From: Nocardia cyriacigeorgica
Lineage (GTDB): Bacteria; Actinomycetota; Actinomycetes; Mycobacteriales; Mycobacteriaceae
Length of the DNA: 64,000 nt
Assembly (NCBI RefSeq): GCF_010858045.1
Contig: NZ_JAAGVC010000013.1
Coordinates: forward strand, 58,727-122,726
Reading direction: 5' to 3'
Shown: positions 18,673 through 29,480 of the stretch, piece after piece
Position numbering within the stretch: the stretch's first letter is position 1
Layout: each line of letters opens with the position of its first letter
Made by a program: the position numbers and the translations under genes
Notes under the pieces: model-generated
Database searches by the model: none
Told to the model about the DNA's origin: nothing
The model's input: only the letters and a program-made list of their open reading frames with translations

Positions 18673-21486
18673 ATGCTGCACGGTCTGTGGTCGCCGGGAT
18701 CCGGGCTGCTGCTGTGGCACCCTCCCGGCCACGGCGCGGGCCCCGATGCCGACGCCGCGAAGCCCGTGCCGGGTTTGCTGGGCGATGTCGTCCGCACCGC
18801 CAAATTCCGGCATCGCGCGCAGGTGTTGCTCGCCGGTGACGGCGGCTTCCGCAGTGAACGGGTGCCCGCGCACGCCTTGGCTCCCGATGCCGCCGCGGCC
18901 GCGCTGCGGCAACGTCTGCCCGCCGCGGCAGTGGCAGGTGACCTGCGGTTTCTCGCTCATGTCGCACTCGGTATCGAGCGTTGGGTGCGGGCCGGACGGG
19001 TGGTACCGGAGCTGCGCCGCGACGACGGGCAATGGTGGGCGCGCTGGCGGCTGGTGGGCGGCGCGGGCCAGCGGGCCTGGCTGGCCGAACTCGCCTCCGC
19101 GATGCCCGCGGCGCTGCGGGTGGCCGGTGAGCCGGCCGCCGTCCTCGACGATATGGTCACCGAACTCACCGATCCCATTGTCCGCGAACTGATCCCGGCG
19201 CGGGACTGCCCGCATCCGCTGGTCCATGGGCTCACCGCCGACGCCCCGGTGGAGGCAGGCAGTCACCAGGCCGCGCAGATGCTGGAACGCTGGCGCACCA
19301 GTCTCGCCGCCGACGAACCGGAACTGGTGCTGCGGCTGCTCGAACCCGACGCCGACGACACCGACGAGGTGGCGCTGTGGCGCCTGGAGGTTTGCCTGCG
19401 CGTCGACGGCCGGGCGCCCACTTCCGTTCCACTGCACGGTGATCCGCAGCTGGTGCGGGCCGCGGTGGAGCGGCTCGGCGAAGCGCAGCGCGCCTATCCG
19501 CGGCTGCGCGACCTGCCCGGCGATCCGCGCACCATGGATCTGCTGCTGCCCACCGAGGTGGTGGTCGATCTGGTCGCGCACGGTGTGCACGCGTTGCAGG
19601 AGGCGGGCATCCGGCTGCTGCTGCCGCGCGCCTGGACGGTGACAGCGCCGACGATGCGCTTGCGGGTGAACAGCGCCGTGCCCGCCGCCGAGAGCACCGT
19701 CGGCCTGCCCGGGCTGGTGTCCTACCGCTGGGAGCTCGCCCTCGGCGACACCGTGCTCAGCCGCGACGAGATGCAGCGGCTGATCCACGCGAAATCCGAT
19801 CTGGTGCAGTTGCGTGGGGAGTGGGTGCAGGCCGATCACAAGGTGCTCGCCGCGGCCGCGAAGTACGTCGCGCTGCATGCCGAGGACGCCGAGGTCACGC
19901 TGGCCGACATGATCGGCGAGATCGCCGCGACCCGCGTCGATCAGGTGCCGGTCACCGAGGTCAGCGCCACCGGGTGGGCGGCCGAACTGTTCGACCCGTC
20001 CGGTTCCGAGGAACCGGTGCCCGCGCCGATCGGATTGAAGGCACAGCTGCGGCCGTATCAGGAGCGCGGCCTGTCCTGGCTGGCCACCATGAGCCGGATG
20101 GGTCTCGGCGCGATCCTCGCCGACGACATGGGGCTGGGCAAGACGATCCAGGTGCTCGCCTTGCTGCTGCACGAACGCGCGGGCGATCGGCCGGTCGGCC
20201 CGACTCTGTTGGTGTGCCCGATGTCGGTGGTCGGCAACTGGCAGCGCGAGGCCGAACGATTCGCGCCGGACCTGCGCGTGCTCGTCCATCACGGCGCCGG
20301 GCGCGCCAAGGGCGAGCAGCTGTGGGCCGCCATCGCCGACGCCGACCTGGTGCTCACCACCTACGCCCTGATGGCCCGCGACGTCGCGGATCTGGCCGCC
20401 CGCGACTGGGAACGCGTGGTGCTCGACGAGGCCCAGCACATCAAGAACTCGAGCACCAGGCAGGCCAGGGCCGCGCGCGCACTTCCGGCCCGGCACCGGC
20501 TGGCACTGACCGGAACGCCGGTGGAGAACCGGCTGGAGGAACTGCGCTCGATCCTGGATTTCACCATGCCGAAACTGCTCGGCAGCGCCCAGACCTTCCG
20601 CGCCAGGTTCGCCGTGCCGATCGAACGCGAACGCGACGAGAACGCCATCACCCGGCTGCGCACCCTCACCGCACCGTTCGTGCTGCGCCGGGTGAAGACC
20701 GATCCGAGCGTGATCTCCGATCTGCCCGACAAACTCGAGATGACGGTGCGCGCCAACCTGACCGTCGAACAGGCCGCGCTCTACCAGGCAGTCGTCGACG
20801 ACATGCTGAACAAGCTCCGCGATGCCAAGGGCATGGCCCGTAAGGGCGCGGTCCTCGGTGCGCTGACCCGCCTCAAACAGGTCTGCAACCATCCGGCGCA
20901 TTACCTCGGCGACGGATCGTCGGTGCTGCGCCGGGGTGGCCATCGCTCCGGCAAGCTCGCCCTGGTGGAGGACGTGCTCGACGCGGTGCTCGCCGATGGG
21001 GAAAAAGCGTTGCTGTTCACCCAGTTCCGCGAATTCGGCGAGCTGATCGAGCCGTATCTGGCCGAGCGGTTCGGTACCAGAATCCCGTTCCTGCACGGCG
21101 GAGTCGCCAAACGGCGTCGCGACACCATGGTGGCCGAATTCCAGTCACCGGAGGGACCGCCGCTGATGTTGCTGTCGCTCAAGGCCGGTGGCACCGGCCT
21201 CAATCTGACCGCCGCCAATCATGTCGTGCACCTGGACCGCTGGTGGAATCCGGCGGTGGAGAACCAGGCCACCGATCGGGCGTACCGGATCGGCCAGCAA
21301 CGCGCGGTGCAGGTGCGCAAGCTGGTGTGCGTCGACACCATCGAGGAACGCATCGACGAAATGATCAGCGGCAAACGCCAACTCGCCGATCTCGCGGTCG
21401 GTTCGGGGGAGCAATGGATCACCGAGTTGAGCACCGACGAGCTGCGTGATCTGTTCACGCTCGGCGCGGAGGCGGTGGGCGAATGA
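18673..21486 (+). CDS. helZ: SNF2-family helicase (HelZ-like)
   Basis: 937 aa. The N-terminal ~400 residues are a SNF2-associated region. The ATPase core follows: ILADDMGLGKTIQVLALLLH (Walker A), VLDEAQHIKN (DEAQ box), RLALTGTPVENRLEELRSILDF (motif III) and the C-terminal lobe with LLLSLKAGGTGLNLTAANHVVHLDRWWNPAVE and DRAYRIGQ. It resembles M. tuberculosis Rv2101 (HelZ). It should translocate on duplex DNA and remodel protein-DNA complexes; no methylase or nuclease domain is present. ATG 18673 gives the family start. Overlaps the SWIM gene by four bases. Confidence 0.92.
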   Translation: MLHGLWSPGSGLLLWHPPGHGAGPDADAAKPVPGLLGDVVRTAKFRHRAQVLLAGDGGFRSERVPAHALAPDAAAAALRQRLPAAAVAGDLRFLAHVALGIERWVRAGRVVPELRRDDGQWWARWRLVGGAGQRAWLAELASAMPAALRVAGEPAAVLDDMVTELTDPIVRELIPARDCPHPLVHGLTADAPVEAGSHQAAQMLERWRTSLAADEPELVLRLLEPDADDTDEVALWRLEVCLRVDGRAPTSVPLHGDPQLVRAAVERLGEAQRAYPRLRDLPGDPRTMDLLLPTEVVVDLVAHGVHALQEAGIRLLLPRAWTVTAPTMRLRVNSAVPAAESTVGLPGLVSYRWELALGDTVLSRDEMQRLIHAKSDLVQLRGEWVQADHKVLAAAAKYVALHAEDAEVTLADMIGEIAATRVDQVPVTEVSATGWAAELFDPSGSEEPVPAPIGLKAQLRPYQERGLSWLATMSRMGLGAILADDMGLGKTIQVLALLLHERAGDRPVGPTLLVCPMSVVGNWQREAERFAPDLRVLVHHGAGRAKGEQLWAAIADADLVLTTYALMARDVADLAARDWERVVLDEAQHIKNSSTRQARAARALPARHRLALTGTPVENRLEELRSILDFTMPKLLGSAQTFRARFAVPIERERDENAITRLRTLTAPFVLRRVKTDPSVISDLPDKLEMTVRANLTVEQAALYQAVVDDMLNKLRDAKGMARKGAVLGALTRLKQVCNHPAHYLGDGSSVLRRGGHRSGKLALVEDVLDAVLADGEKALLFTQFREFGELIEPYLAERFGTRIPFLHGGVAKRRRDTMVAEFQSPEGPPLMLLSLKAGGTGLNLTAANHVVHLDRWWNPAVENQATDRAYRIGQQRAVQVRKLVCVDTIEERIDEMISGKRQLADLAVGSGEQWITELSTDELRDLFTLGAEAVGE

Positions 21487-22256
21487 GTCCACGCGTGGAT
21501 TACCGCGAATTCGGTCCGCGACGGCCGGTGTCCGGTGGCGTCGAAGCGCGCAGCAGACGGGGGGCTTTCGCGCGCACGGCGTGGGGTCGGGCGTTCATCC
21601 AGGCGGTCGAGCGGATGGCCGAACCGGGGCGGCTCGCGCGTGGGCGCAGCTACGCGCGATCCGGGCAGGTCGTCAGTTACCGGATCGAACGTGGCGCGGT
21701 CGTCGGTGAAGTGCAGGGCAGCCAGCCGCGCCCGTTCACCGCCACCTGCACGGTGCGGCCGCTGCGCGCCGAGGAGATCGATCTGCTGGTCGAGGAGATT
21801 CGCTCGGCACCGGGCATGCTGGCCCAGATCGCATCCGGCGCGCTGCCCGCCGCGCTCGCACCGCATCTGCTGCCCGAGACCGCGGCGGATCTCGATTTCG
21901 GCTGCACCTGCCCCGACCCGGGCTGGCCGTGCAAGCATGTGGCGGCGCTGTGCTACCTGCTCGCCGAACGGCTCGACGAGTACCCGCGTGATCTGCTCAC
22001 CCTGCGCGGGCTCTCATTGGACACGCTGATCGGGGGAGTCGAGCGTGGCGGCGGCGGCACCGGCGGTGACAGCGACCCCTACGGCGAAGGGCTCGAGCTG
22101 CCCGCCTTGCCGACACCCGAATTCCGGCCCGCGACAGCGGATCTCGACCCGACCCTGCTGCGCCGTGCGCTGCGCATGCTCGCCGAAGACGAGACCGTCG
22201 CCGCGAGTGGCCTGCGCACCCTGACCGCCTGGTACGAGGACTTGCGGCAGGCCTGA
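21483..22256 (+). CDS. SWIM zinc-finger protein
   Basis: 257 aa. The SWIM zinc motif CxCxnCxH is seen as FGCTCPDPGWPCKHVAALCYLL near residues 138-159. The N-terminus (WGRAFIQAVERMAEPGRLARGRSYARSGQV) is the part shared by SWIM proteins that sit beside SNF2 helicases. The start overlaps the helicase stop (ATGA), so the two are made together and probably act together on DNA, with SWIM as the binding partner. This pairing occurs in many bacteria; its role is not settled. Confidence 0.88.
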   Translation: MSPRVDYREFGPRRPVSGGVEARSRRGAFARTAWGRAFIQAVERMAEPGRLARGRSYARSGQVVSYRIERGAVVGEVQGSQPRPFTATCTVRPLRAEEIDLLVEEIRSAPGMLAQIASGALPAALAPHLLPETAADLDFGCTCPDPGWPCKHVAALCYLLAERLDEYPRDLLTLRGLSLDTLIGGVERGGGGTGGDSDPYGEGLELPALPTPEFRPATADLDPTLLRRALRMLAEDETVAASGLRTLTAWYEDLRQA

Positions 22257-22257
22257 C

Positions 22258-23334
22258 TCAGGCTTCGTCGATGCGGTACACGCGCTGTGCGTTCGCCCGG
22301 AACACCTGATCGAGGCACTCCGAATCGCCCACGTGTTCGGTGACGACCGCCGCCACGGCCTGCGCACTGCCGGCGATGGTGGTGATCGGCTTGTCCACCG
22401 GGAAATTCGAACCCCACACCAGCCGCTCGACCCCGAAGCAGTCCACCGCGTGCCGCAACATCGGGCCGATCCGTTCGATCAGCTGGGGAACCGGTGTCGC
22501 GCTGCCGCGCGGTGGAACCGGATGTCCGAGGATCGGCATCATCAGACCGCTGACCTTGGCCACCACATTCGGCTGGGCCGCTACGGCGGCGATGTCGTCG
22601 CGCCAGCGCACGAACAGCTCGCGCCGGTGCCCCGGGTTGAATCCGGTGTGCTTGCCGACCGCGCCGAAGATTCCGGCGGGTGTGCCGAGATGATTCAGCA
22701 CGATGGTGACCTCGGGGTACCGCGCGGCCAGCGCGGCCACATCCGGCAGCTGATGCGAATACACCCACGCCTCGAACGACAGCTGCCGCCGCGCGAGTTC
22801 GGCGAAGCCTTCGAGGAAGGCGTTCGCGGTGAGGTCACCGGGCGTGCTGGTGAACGAGCGCACGTCCGGGTCGGGATGATGCGCGACCATGGTGCGGATG
22901 CCGCGCAGCAGCGGCGACGCCGAGGCGTGTGCCTCGAGCAATTCGGCGAAGCCCGGTGCCGCCGGATCGGCACTGGCGATGATCGCGCCGAGGCGCGGGG
23001 TGTCGATACCGAACGGCAGACTCGCCACCCAGCGCGTCTCGTCCGCCTTCGCCAGCGGTCCGGCCCCGGTCCATTCGACCTCGATATGGGCGATGGTGCG
23101 GACCTTCAGCCCGGCCGTATCGTTGCGGTAGTTCGCGGGCAGATACGGATGCATATACGGCGTCGGATCGCCGACGAATTCGCGGTCACGGCGCGGCGCC
23201 ACCTTCATCGCGATACCGATCGGCAGCGGCAGATACCGGAACAACCGCGCCAGACCGCTGAAATCGCGTGGCGTCGACAGCGGATCCCACTGGTGGATAT
23301 GCGCGTCGATGATCGGAATGTCGGTGAGATCCAT
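22258..23334 (-). CDS. Amidohydrolase-family protein
   Basis: 358 aa TIM-barrel metal hydrolase of the lactonase/decarboxylase type (COG3618-like). IIDAHIHQWDPL near residues 9-20 gives the HxH metal ligands. ITVLNHLG-like text (VTIVLNHLGTP), KVSGL and a final RLVWGSNFPVDKP with Asp complete the family pattern. It would hydrolyse a lactone or decarboxylate an aromatic acid; the substrate is unknown. Convergent with the SWIM gene, one base between stops. Confidence 0.85.
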   Translation of the reverse strand: MDLTDIPIIDAHIHQWDPLSTPRDFSGLARLFRYLPLPIGIAMKVAPRRDREFVGDPTPYMHPYLPANYRNDTAGLKVRTIAHIEVEWTGAGPLAKADETRWVASLPFGIDTPRLGAIIASADPAAPGFAELLEAHASASPLLRGIRTMVAHHPDPDVRSFTSTPGDLTANAFLEGFAELARRQLSFEAWVYSHQLPDVAALAARYPEVTIVLNHLGTPAGIFGAVGKHTGFNPGHRRELFVRWRDDIAAVAAQPNVVAKVSGLMMPILGHPVPPRGSATPVPQLIERIGPMLRHAVDCFGVERLVWGSNFPVDKPITTIAGSAQAVAAVVTEHVGDSECLDQVFRANAQRVYRIDEA

Positions 23335-23443
23335 GATGTCCGTTCCGTCCGCCGTTCACCCGGTCCGGGCGATTGTCACACGCGAGCCGCGCCCGCATCC
23401 GGAGTACGGCCGAAACCGCGGGCGGGTCGGACATACTGGCGGC

Positions 23444-24448
23444 GTGGACCACGACAACAGTGCGGGATCGGGGTCGGCGCACGCGGCCGCCTTGCGCCCC
23501 CTGGTCGATTCCGGGGTGCTCACCGAGCAGCAACTGGACCGCGTGCTCGCCGCGCTGGCCGAACCGGTCACTCGGCCCGCCCGCACCAAGGTGCTGGCCG
23601 AGGTCGCTGCCTATGCGGGCGCGGGATTGTTGCTCGCCGGGATCGCATTGGTGTTGGCCGCCTCATGGGAAGACCTGGCGCGCACCGGTCGTGTGGCGAT
23701 TCTGATGCTGATCACCGTGGTGGTCGCGGTGATCGGGGTTGCGGTCGCGGGCGGCCCGGCCGGGCTGTTCCCGTCCTTCCGTGACCGTGCCTCCGCAGGC
23801 ATCCGGGTGCCGGCGTCCCGCCTCCGGCTCGCCGCGGTCCTGTTCGCACTCACCGCCGCGCTGGTCGCCGGAACCGTCGGTAGCGCGATCGAGGACGGTG
23901 ACACCGATTCCGCCTGGGTCTACGCCTGCATCGCGGGCCTGATCGCCGCCGCGATCGGATATCTCGCGCTGCCGTCGCCGGCCGGGATGATCGTGTGCGC
24001 GATATTCAGCGCTGCTGTGGTCTCCGGGGTGATCACCGATGTCGCCGGGCTCCGCGAGGGCTGGCCCGGGTTCGGCATCCTGCTGCTCGGTGTCGGCTGG
24101 GCCGTCCTCACCCGGTTCGGCGCCTTCGGCGAACGCTGGGCCGGCTACCTGATCGCGGTGCTCTTCGCGATCTTCGGCGCCCAGACCTGCGGCGAATACG
24201 AGTCCATGGTCCTGGCCTACTGGCTCACCGCGTTGATCGCCGTGCTCTGCTTCGCCCTCTACCTGACCGAACGTTCCTGGGTCCTCGTCCTCGGCGGCGG
24301 CGCTGCTCTCGCCCTGGCGGCGGCGGAAGCGGTCTGGGACTGGACCGATGGCTCCGTCGCCGCGGCCGGCGCGGTGCTCATCGTCGGCGCCCTGGTTCTC
24401 GGCGCCGGCGGCTACCTGCTCACCCGCGCCGGCCACGCTTCGCGATAG
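23444..24448 (+). CDS. DUF2157-like membrane protein
   Basis: 334 aa. A short cytoplasmic N-terminus (LVDSGVLTEQQLDRVLAAL) precedes about ten hydrophobic helices starting AGAGLLLAGIALVLAASW, the DUF2157 pattern. No catalytic residues are evident and the family's role is unknown. GTG 23444 is used; the upstream in-frame start at 23309 would reach into the divergent amidohydrolase gene. Ends 13 bp from the convergent tetR stop. Confidence 0.75.
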   Translation: MDHDNSAGSGSAHAAALRPLVDSGVLTEQQLDRVLAALAEPVTRPARTKVLAEVAAYAGAGLLLAGIALVLAASWEDLARTGRVAILMLITVVVAVIGVAVAGGPAGLFPSFRDRASAGIRVPASRLRLAAVLFALTAALVAGTVGSAIEDGDTDSAWVYACIAGLIAAAIGYLALPSPAGMIVCAIFSAAVVSGVITDVAGLREGWPGFGILLLGVGWAVLTRFGAFGERWAGYLIAVLFAIFGAQTCGEYESMVLAYWLTALIAVLCFALYLTERSWVLVLGGGAALALAAAEAVWDWTDGSVAAAGAVLIVGALVLGAGGYLLTRAGHASR

Positions 24449-24461
24449 CGCGAACCAGCGG

Positions 24462-25097
24462 CTAGGAAGCCTCGGGTGCGTACGCCCGGAGGAAGGTCTC
24501 GACCGCCGCGTTCGCGATATCGCGGAGAGTCGCCTCCGGGACCTCACGGGTGCCGAGCCTGCTGTGCCGTTCGAGCGGCCCGGTGAGCAGGGCCAGTAGT
24601 TGCTCGGCCGCGCGTTCCGGATCGGCATGGCGCAGCCGCCCGTCGAGCATGTAGCGAGCCAGCCGGTCGGACAGCGCCTCGGCCAGCCGCTGCGGCACCC
24701 GCTCCAGGACCTCGGCGGCCAGCTCGGGGAAGGTGACCAGCTGTGCGTAGGTCAGCCGATGTAATGCCGTGGCTCGGGCGCCGGCGCACACCGTTGCCAG
24801 GCGATAGGCGGCCTCCCCGAGCGCGGCGCGCGGATCGGGACTCGAGCCGCGCAGTGGTTCCAGCGCGGCCGAACACTGCGCCGCGACCGAATCGGCCGCC
24901 GCGCGCATCGCCTCCCGGAGCAGGGTCGGCTTATCGGTGAGGTGGTTGTACACGGTCGGCTTGGCCACCCCGGCCTCATCCGCGATCTCCTGGACGCACG
25001 CCTGGTCATAGCCGCGGCGTGCGAAGACCTCGAATGCCACATCGAGGATCGCCTGCCGTTTGTCGATGCGTCCCCGGCCGGTCGTCGGTGAAGTCAC
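24462..25097 (-). CDS. TetR-family transcriptional regulator
   Basis: 211 aa. N-terminal TetR HTH: ILDVAFEVFARRGYDQACVQEIADEAGVAKPTVYNHLTDKPTL, in the first 60 residues. The rest is an all-helical ligand domain ending PEATLRDIANAAVETFL. GTG 25097 start without an obvious ribosome site. It is divergent from a Dabb gene, and the 106-bp gap holds two copies of TGAAC-N6-GTTCA. It is therefore very likely autoregulated and represses the Dabb gene; the inducer is unknown. Confidence 0.92.
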   Translation of the reverse strand: MTSPTTGRGRIDKRQAILDVAFEVFARRGYDQACVQEIADEAGVAKPTVYNHLTDKPTLLREAMRAAADSVAAQCSAALEPLRGSSPDPRAALGEAAYRLATVCAGARATALHRLTYAQLVTFPELAAEVLERVPQRLAEALSDRLARYMLDGRLRHADPERAAEQLLALLTGPLERHSRLGTREVPEATLRDIANAAVETFLRAYAPEAS

Positions 25098-25127
25098 GGG
25101 GGGAGCTTATCGGGAACGAACAGATTT

Positions 25128-25143
25128 TGAACTTGCGGGTTCA
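25128..25143. promoter_or_regulatory. Operator 1 (TGAAC-N6-GTTCA)
   Basis: TGAACTTGCGGGTTCA, inverted arms of five bases. Its reverse complement differs from operator 2 at only one of 16 positions. It lies in the divergent tetR/Dabb gap; the centres of the two sites are 48 bp apart. Binding by the TetR protein is inferred. Confidence 0.75.
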
Positions 25144-25164
25144 TTCTTCTGACTGTACTAGTAG

Positions 25165-25605
<441 letters not shown>

Positions 25606-25642
25606 GTCTGGTGTGACGAAGTGGGTGGGTGTAGCATTTTGC

Positions 25643-25654
25643 TTGGACGTCCAA
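25643..25654. promoter_or_regulatory. 12-bp perfect palindrome upstream of mmsA
   Basis: TTGGACGTCCAA is perfectly self-complementary and is followed four bases later by a half copy TTGGACG (25658-25664). It lies in the 122-bp gap before mmsA, 74 bases from its start codon, where an operator for the valine operon would be expected. The regulator is not known; the site differs from the TGAAC operators of the neighbouring TetR gene. Confidence 0.6.
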
Positions 25655-25727
25655 CTATTGGACGACCGTAAACCTGCGCATGCGCCGCATGTTGCCACTG
25701 TTCAACCACCCTGAGGACAGGATTCGC

Positions 25728-27230
<1,503 letters not shown>

Positions 27231-27234
27231 TGCG

Positions 27235-28392
27235 ATGTTCACACTGAACGACGACGAACGCGCCATCCGCGAGACCGCACGCGATTTCGCCGACGAGTTC
27301 CTCGCCCCGCACGCACTCGAATGGGATGAGCACATGCACTTCCCGATCGAGGTGCTGCGCAAATCCGGATCGGTCGGCCTCGGCGGCATCTATGTCGCCG
27401 AGGACGTGGGCGGATCCGCGCTGCGCAGGCTGGACGCGGTGCGCATCTTCGAGGAGCTGGCCACCGGCTGCCCGGCGGTCGCCGCCTATATCTCGATCCA
27501 CAATATGGCGGCGTGGATGATCGACGCCTACGGTGACGACGCCCAGCGTTTCCGCTGGCTGCCGGGCATGACGTCGATGGAGATCCTCGGCAGCTACGCC
27601 CTCACCGAACCTGGCGTCGGCTCGGACGCGGCGGCGTTGACCACCAAGGCGGTCCGCGACGGCGACGATTACATCCTCAACGGCGCCAAACAGTTCATCT
27701 CCGGCGCGGGTGCCAATGACGTCTACGTGATGATGGTGCGCACCGGAGACGAAGGCGCACGCGGCATTTCGGCGCTGATCGTGCCCGCCGACACGCCCGG
27801 CCTCACCGTCGGCCCGAACGAGAAGAAGATGGGCTGGAAGGCGCAGCCGACCAGGCAGGTGATCCTCACCGACGCCCGCGTCCCGGTCGCCAATCGGCTC
27901 GGCGCCGAGGGTGACGGCTTCCGCATCGCCATGAACGGGCTCAACGGCGGCAGACTCAATATCGCGGCTTGCTCGATCGGCGGCGCGCAGGCGGCACTGG
28001 ACAAGACCGTGCCGTACCTGGCGCAGCGGCAGGCGTTCGGGGCGCCGCTGTTGAAGAATCAGGCCTTGCAGTTCGACCTGGCCGATATGCGCACGCAGCT
28101 GGAGGCCGCGCGCACCCTGCTGTGGCGGGCCGCCGACGCCCTCGACGCCGATGCCGACGACAAGGTCGAGTTGTGCGCGATGGCCAAGCGTTTCGCCACC
28201 GATGCCGGGTTCGAGGTCGCCAACAAGGCCCTGCAACTGCACGGCGGCTACGGTTACCTCGCCGAGTACGGTCTGGAGAAAATCGTCCGGGATCTGCGCG
28301 TGCATCAGATCCTCGAGGGCACCAACGAGATCATGCGGGTGGTCGTCGCCAGGTCGATGACCTCGGCCGCCCGTGGGGCAGGAGCAGCATGA
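27235..28392 (+). CDS. Isobutyryl-CoA dehydrogenase (acyl-CoA dehydrogenase)
   Basis: 385 aa FAD-dependent acyl-CoA dehydrogenase. SYALTEPGVGSDAAAL near residues 120-135 and KQFISGAGANDVY near 154-166 line the FAD/substrate site; the likely catalytic base is Glu361 in QILEGTNEIMR. Within a valine operon it most likely oxidises isobutyryl-CoA to methacrylyl-CoA; from sequence alone it could be a short-branched-chain enzyme. Overlaps the hydrolase gene by four bases (ATGA). Confidence 0.9.
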   Translation: MFTLNDDERAIRETARDFADEFLAPHALEWDEHMHFPIEVLRKSGSVGLGGIYVAEDVGGSALRRLDAVRIFEELATGCPAVAAYISIHNMAAWMIDAYGDDAQRFRWLPGMTSMEILGSYALTEPGVGSDAAALTTKAVRDGDDYILNGAKQFISGAGANDVYVMMVRTGDEGARGISALIVPADTPGLTVGPNEKKMGWKAQPTRQVILTDARVPVANRLGAEGDGFRIAMNGLNGGRLNIAACSIGGAQAALDKTVPYLAQRQAFGAPLLKNQALQFDLADMRTQLEAARTLLWRAADALDADADDKVELCAMAKRFATDAGFEVANKALQLHGGYGYLAEYGLEKIVRDLRVHQILEGTNEIMRVVVARSMTSAARGAGAA

Positions 28393-29480
28393 GTGAACCC
28401 GAAGTCCTGATCGAGACCCGTGACGGGCTCGGCGTCATCACCCTGAACCGGCCAAAGGCCATCAACGCGCTCAACCACGCGATGGTGCTCACCGTCACCG
28501 AGGCGCTGCGGGCCTGGGCCGAAGACCCGCAGGTGCGGACCGTGGTGCTCACCGGCGCCGGCGAGCGCGGTTTGTGCGCGGGCGGCGATATCGTCGCCAT
28601 CCACAACGATGCCAAGAGCGCACAGCAGGATTCGGCGTCCCAGGCCACCGGCGCCGAATCGGCGTCCGGCCGGTTCTGGCGTGACGAGTACATCCTCAAC
28701 GCGCTGATCGGCCGGTATCCGAAGCCGTACGTCGCGGTGATGGACGGCATCGTGATGGGTGGCGGCGTCGGGTTGTCCGGCCATGCCGGGCACCGCATCG
28801 TCACCGAGCGGTCCATGATCGGGATGCCCGAGGTGGGGATCGGGTTCGTTCCCGATGTGGGCGGTACCTATCTGCTGGCAAGGACTCCGGGCGAGCTCGG
28901 CACCCATGTCGCGCTCACCACCGCCCGGATGCGCGCCGGTGACGCCATCGCCGCCGGTTTCGCCGACTATTACATCCCGTCCGAGCACATCCCGGCGCTG
29001 CTGGACACGCTGCGCACCGAGACCGCCGATATCGCCATCGCCAAATTCGCCACGGCCGCACCGGAATCGGAGCTACTGGCCCAGCGTTCCTGGATCGACG
29101 CCTGCTACAGCGCCGACACGGTCGAGGAAATCGTCGAGCGGTTGCGCGCCAACGGGCCCGAGGCGGAAGCGGCGGCCACCGAACTGCTGTCGAAATCGCC
29201 TGTCTCGCTGAAGGTCACGCTGCGCTCGCTGCGTTCGGCCCGGCGCGCGGATTCGCTGGAGGCGGTGCTGAACGAGGAGTATCGCGTCTCGATCGCCACG
29301 CTCGGTTCCCACGACCTGGTCGAGGGCATCCGCGCGCAGGTGATCGACAAGGACCGCAACCCGCAATGGTCTCCGTCCACCCTGGACGCGGTGTCCGACG
29401 AGCAGGTCGCGGCCTATTTCACCGAATTGGGTGGCCATGAACTGGGTTTGACCGCCCCGAGCCCGGAGGGACAGCAGTGA
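28389..29480 (+). CDS. 3-hydroxyisobutyryl-CoA hydrolase
   Basis: 363 aa, crotonase fold, longer than hydratases. GLCAGGDIVAIHNDAK near residues 62-77 and MGGGVGLSGHAGHRIVTERS form the oxyanion hole, and GMPEVGIGFVPDVGGTYLLAR carries the Glu and Asp used by HIBCH. It frees 3-hydroxyisobutyrate from CoA so that MmsB can act. Start overlaps the dehydrogenase stop and its end overlaps mmsB (GTGA), marking tight coupling. Confidence 0.93.
   Translation: MSEPEVLIETRDGLGVITLNRPKAINALNHAMVLTVTEALRAWAEDPQVRTVVLTGAGERGLCAGGDIVAIHNDAKSAQQDSASQATGAESASGRFWRDEYILNALIGRYPKPYVAVMDGIVMGGGVGLSGHAGHRIVTERSMIGMPEVGIGFVPDVGGTYLLARTPGELGTHVALTTARMRAGDAIAAGFADYYIPSEHIPALLDTLRTETADIAIAKFATAAPESELLAQRSWIDACYSADTVEEIVERLRANGPEAEAAATELLSKSPVSLKVTLRSLRSARRADSLEAVLNEEYRVSIATLGSHDLVEGIRAQVIDKDRNPQWSPSTLDAVSDEQVAAYFTELGGHELGLTAPSPEGQQ

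Noticed and set aside
25676..25685. GCGCATGCGC palindrome near mmsA
   Set aside because: Short and made of common GC-rich dinucleotides; expected by chance at this composition.
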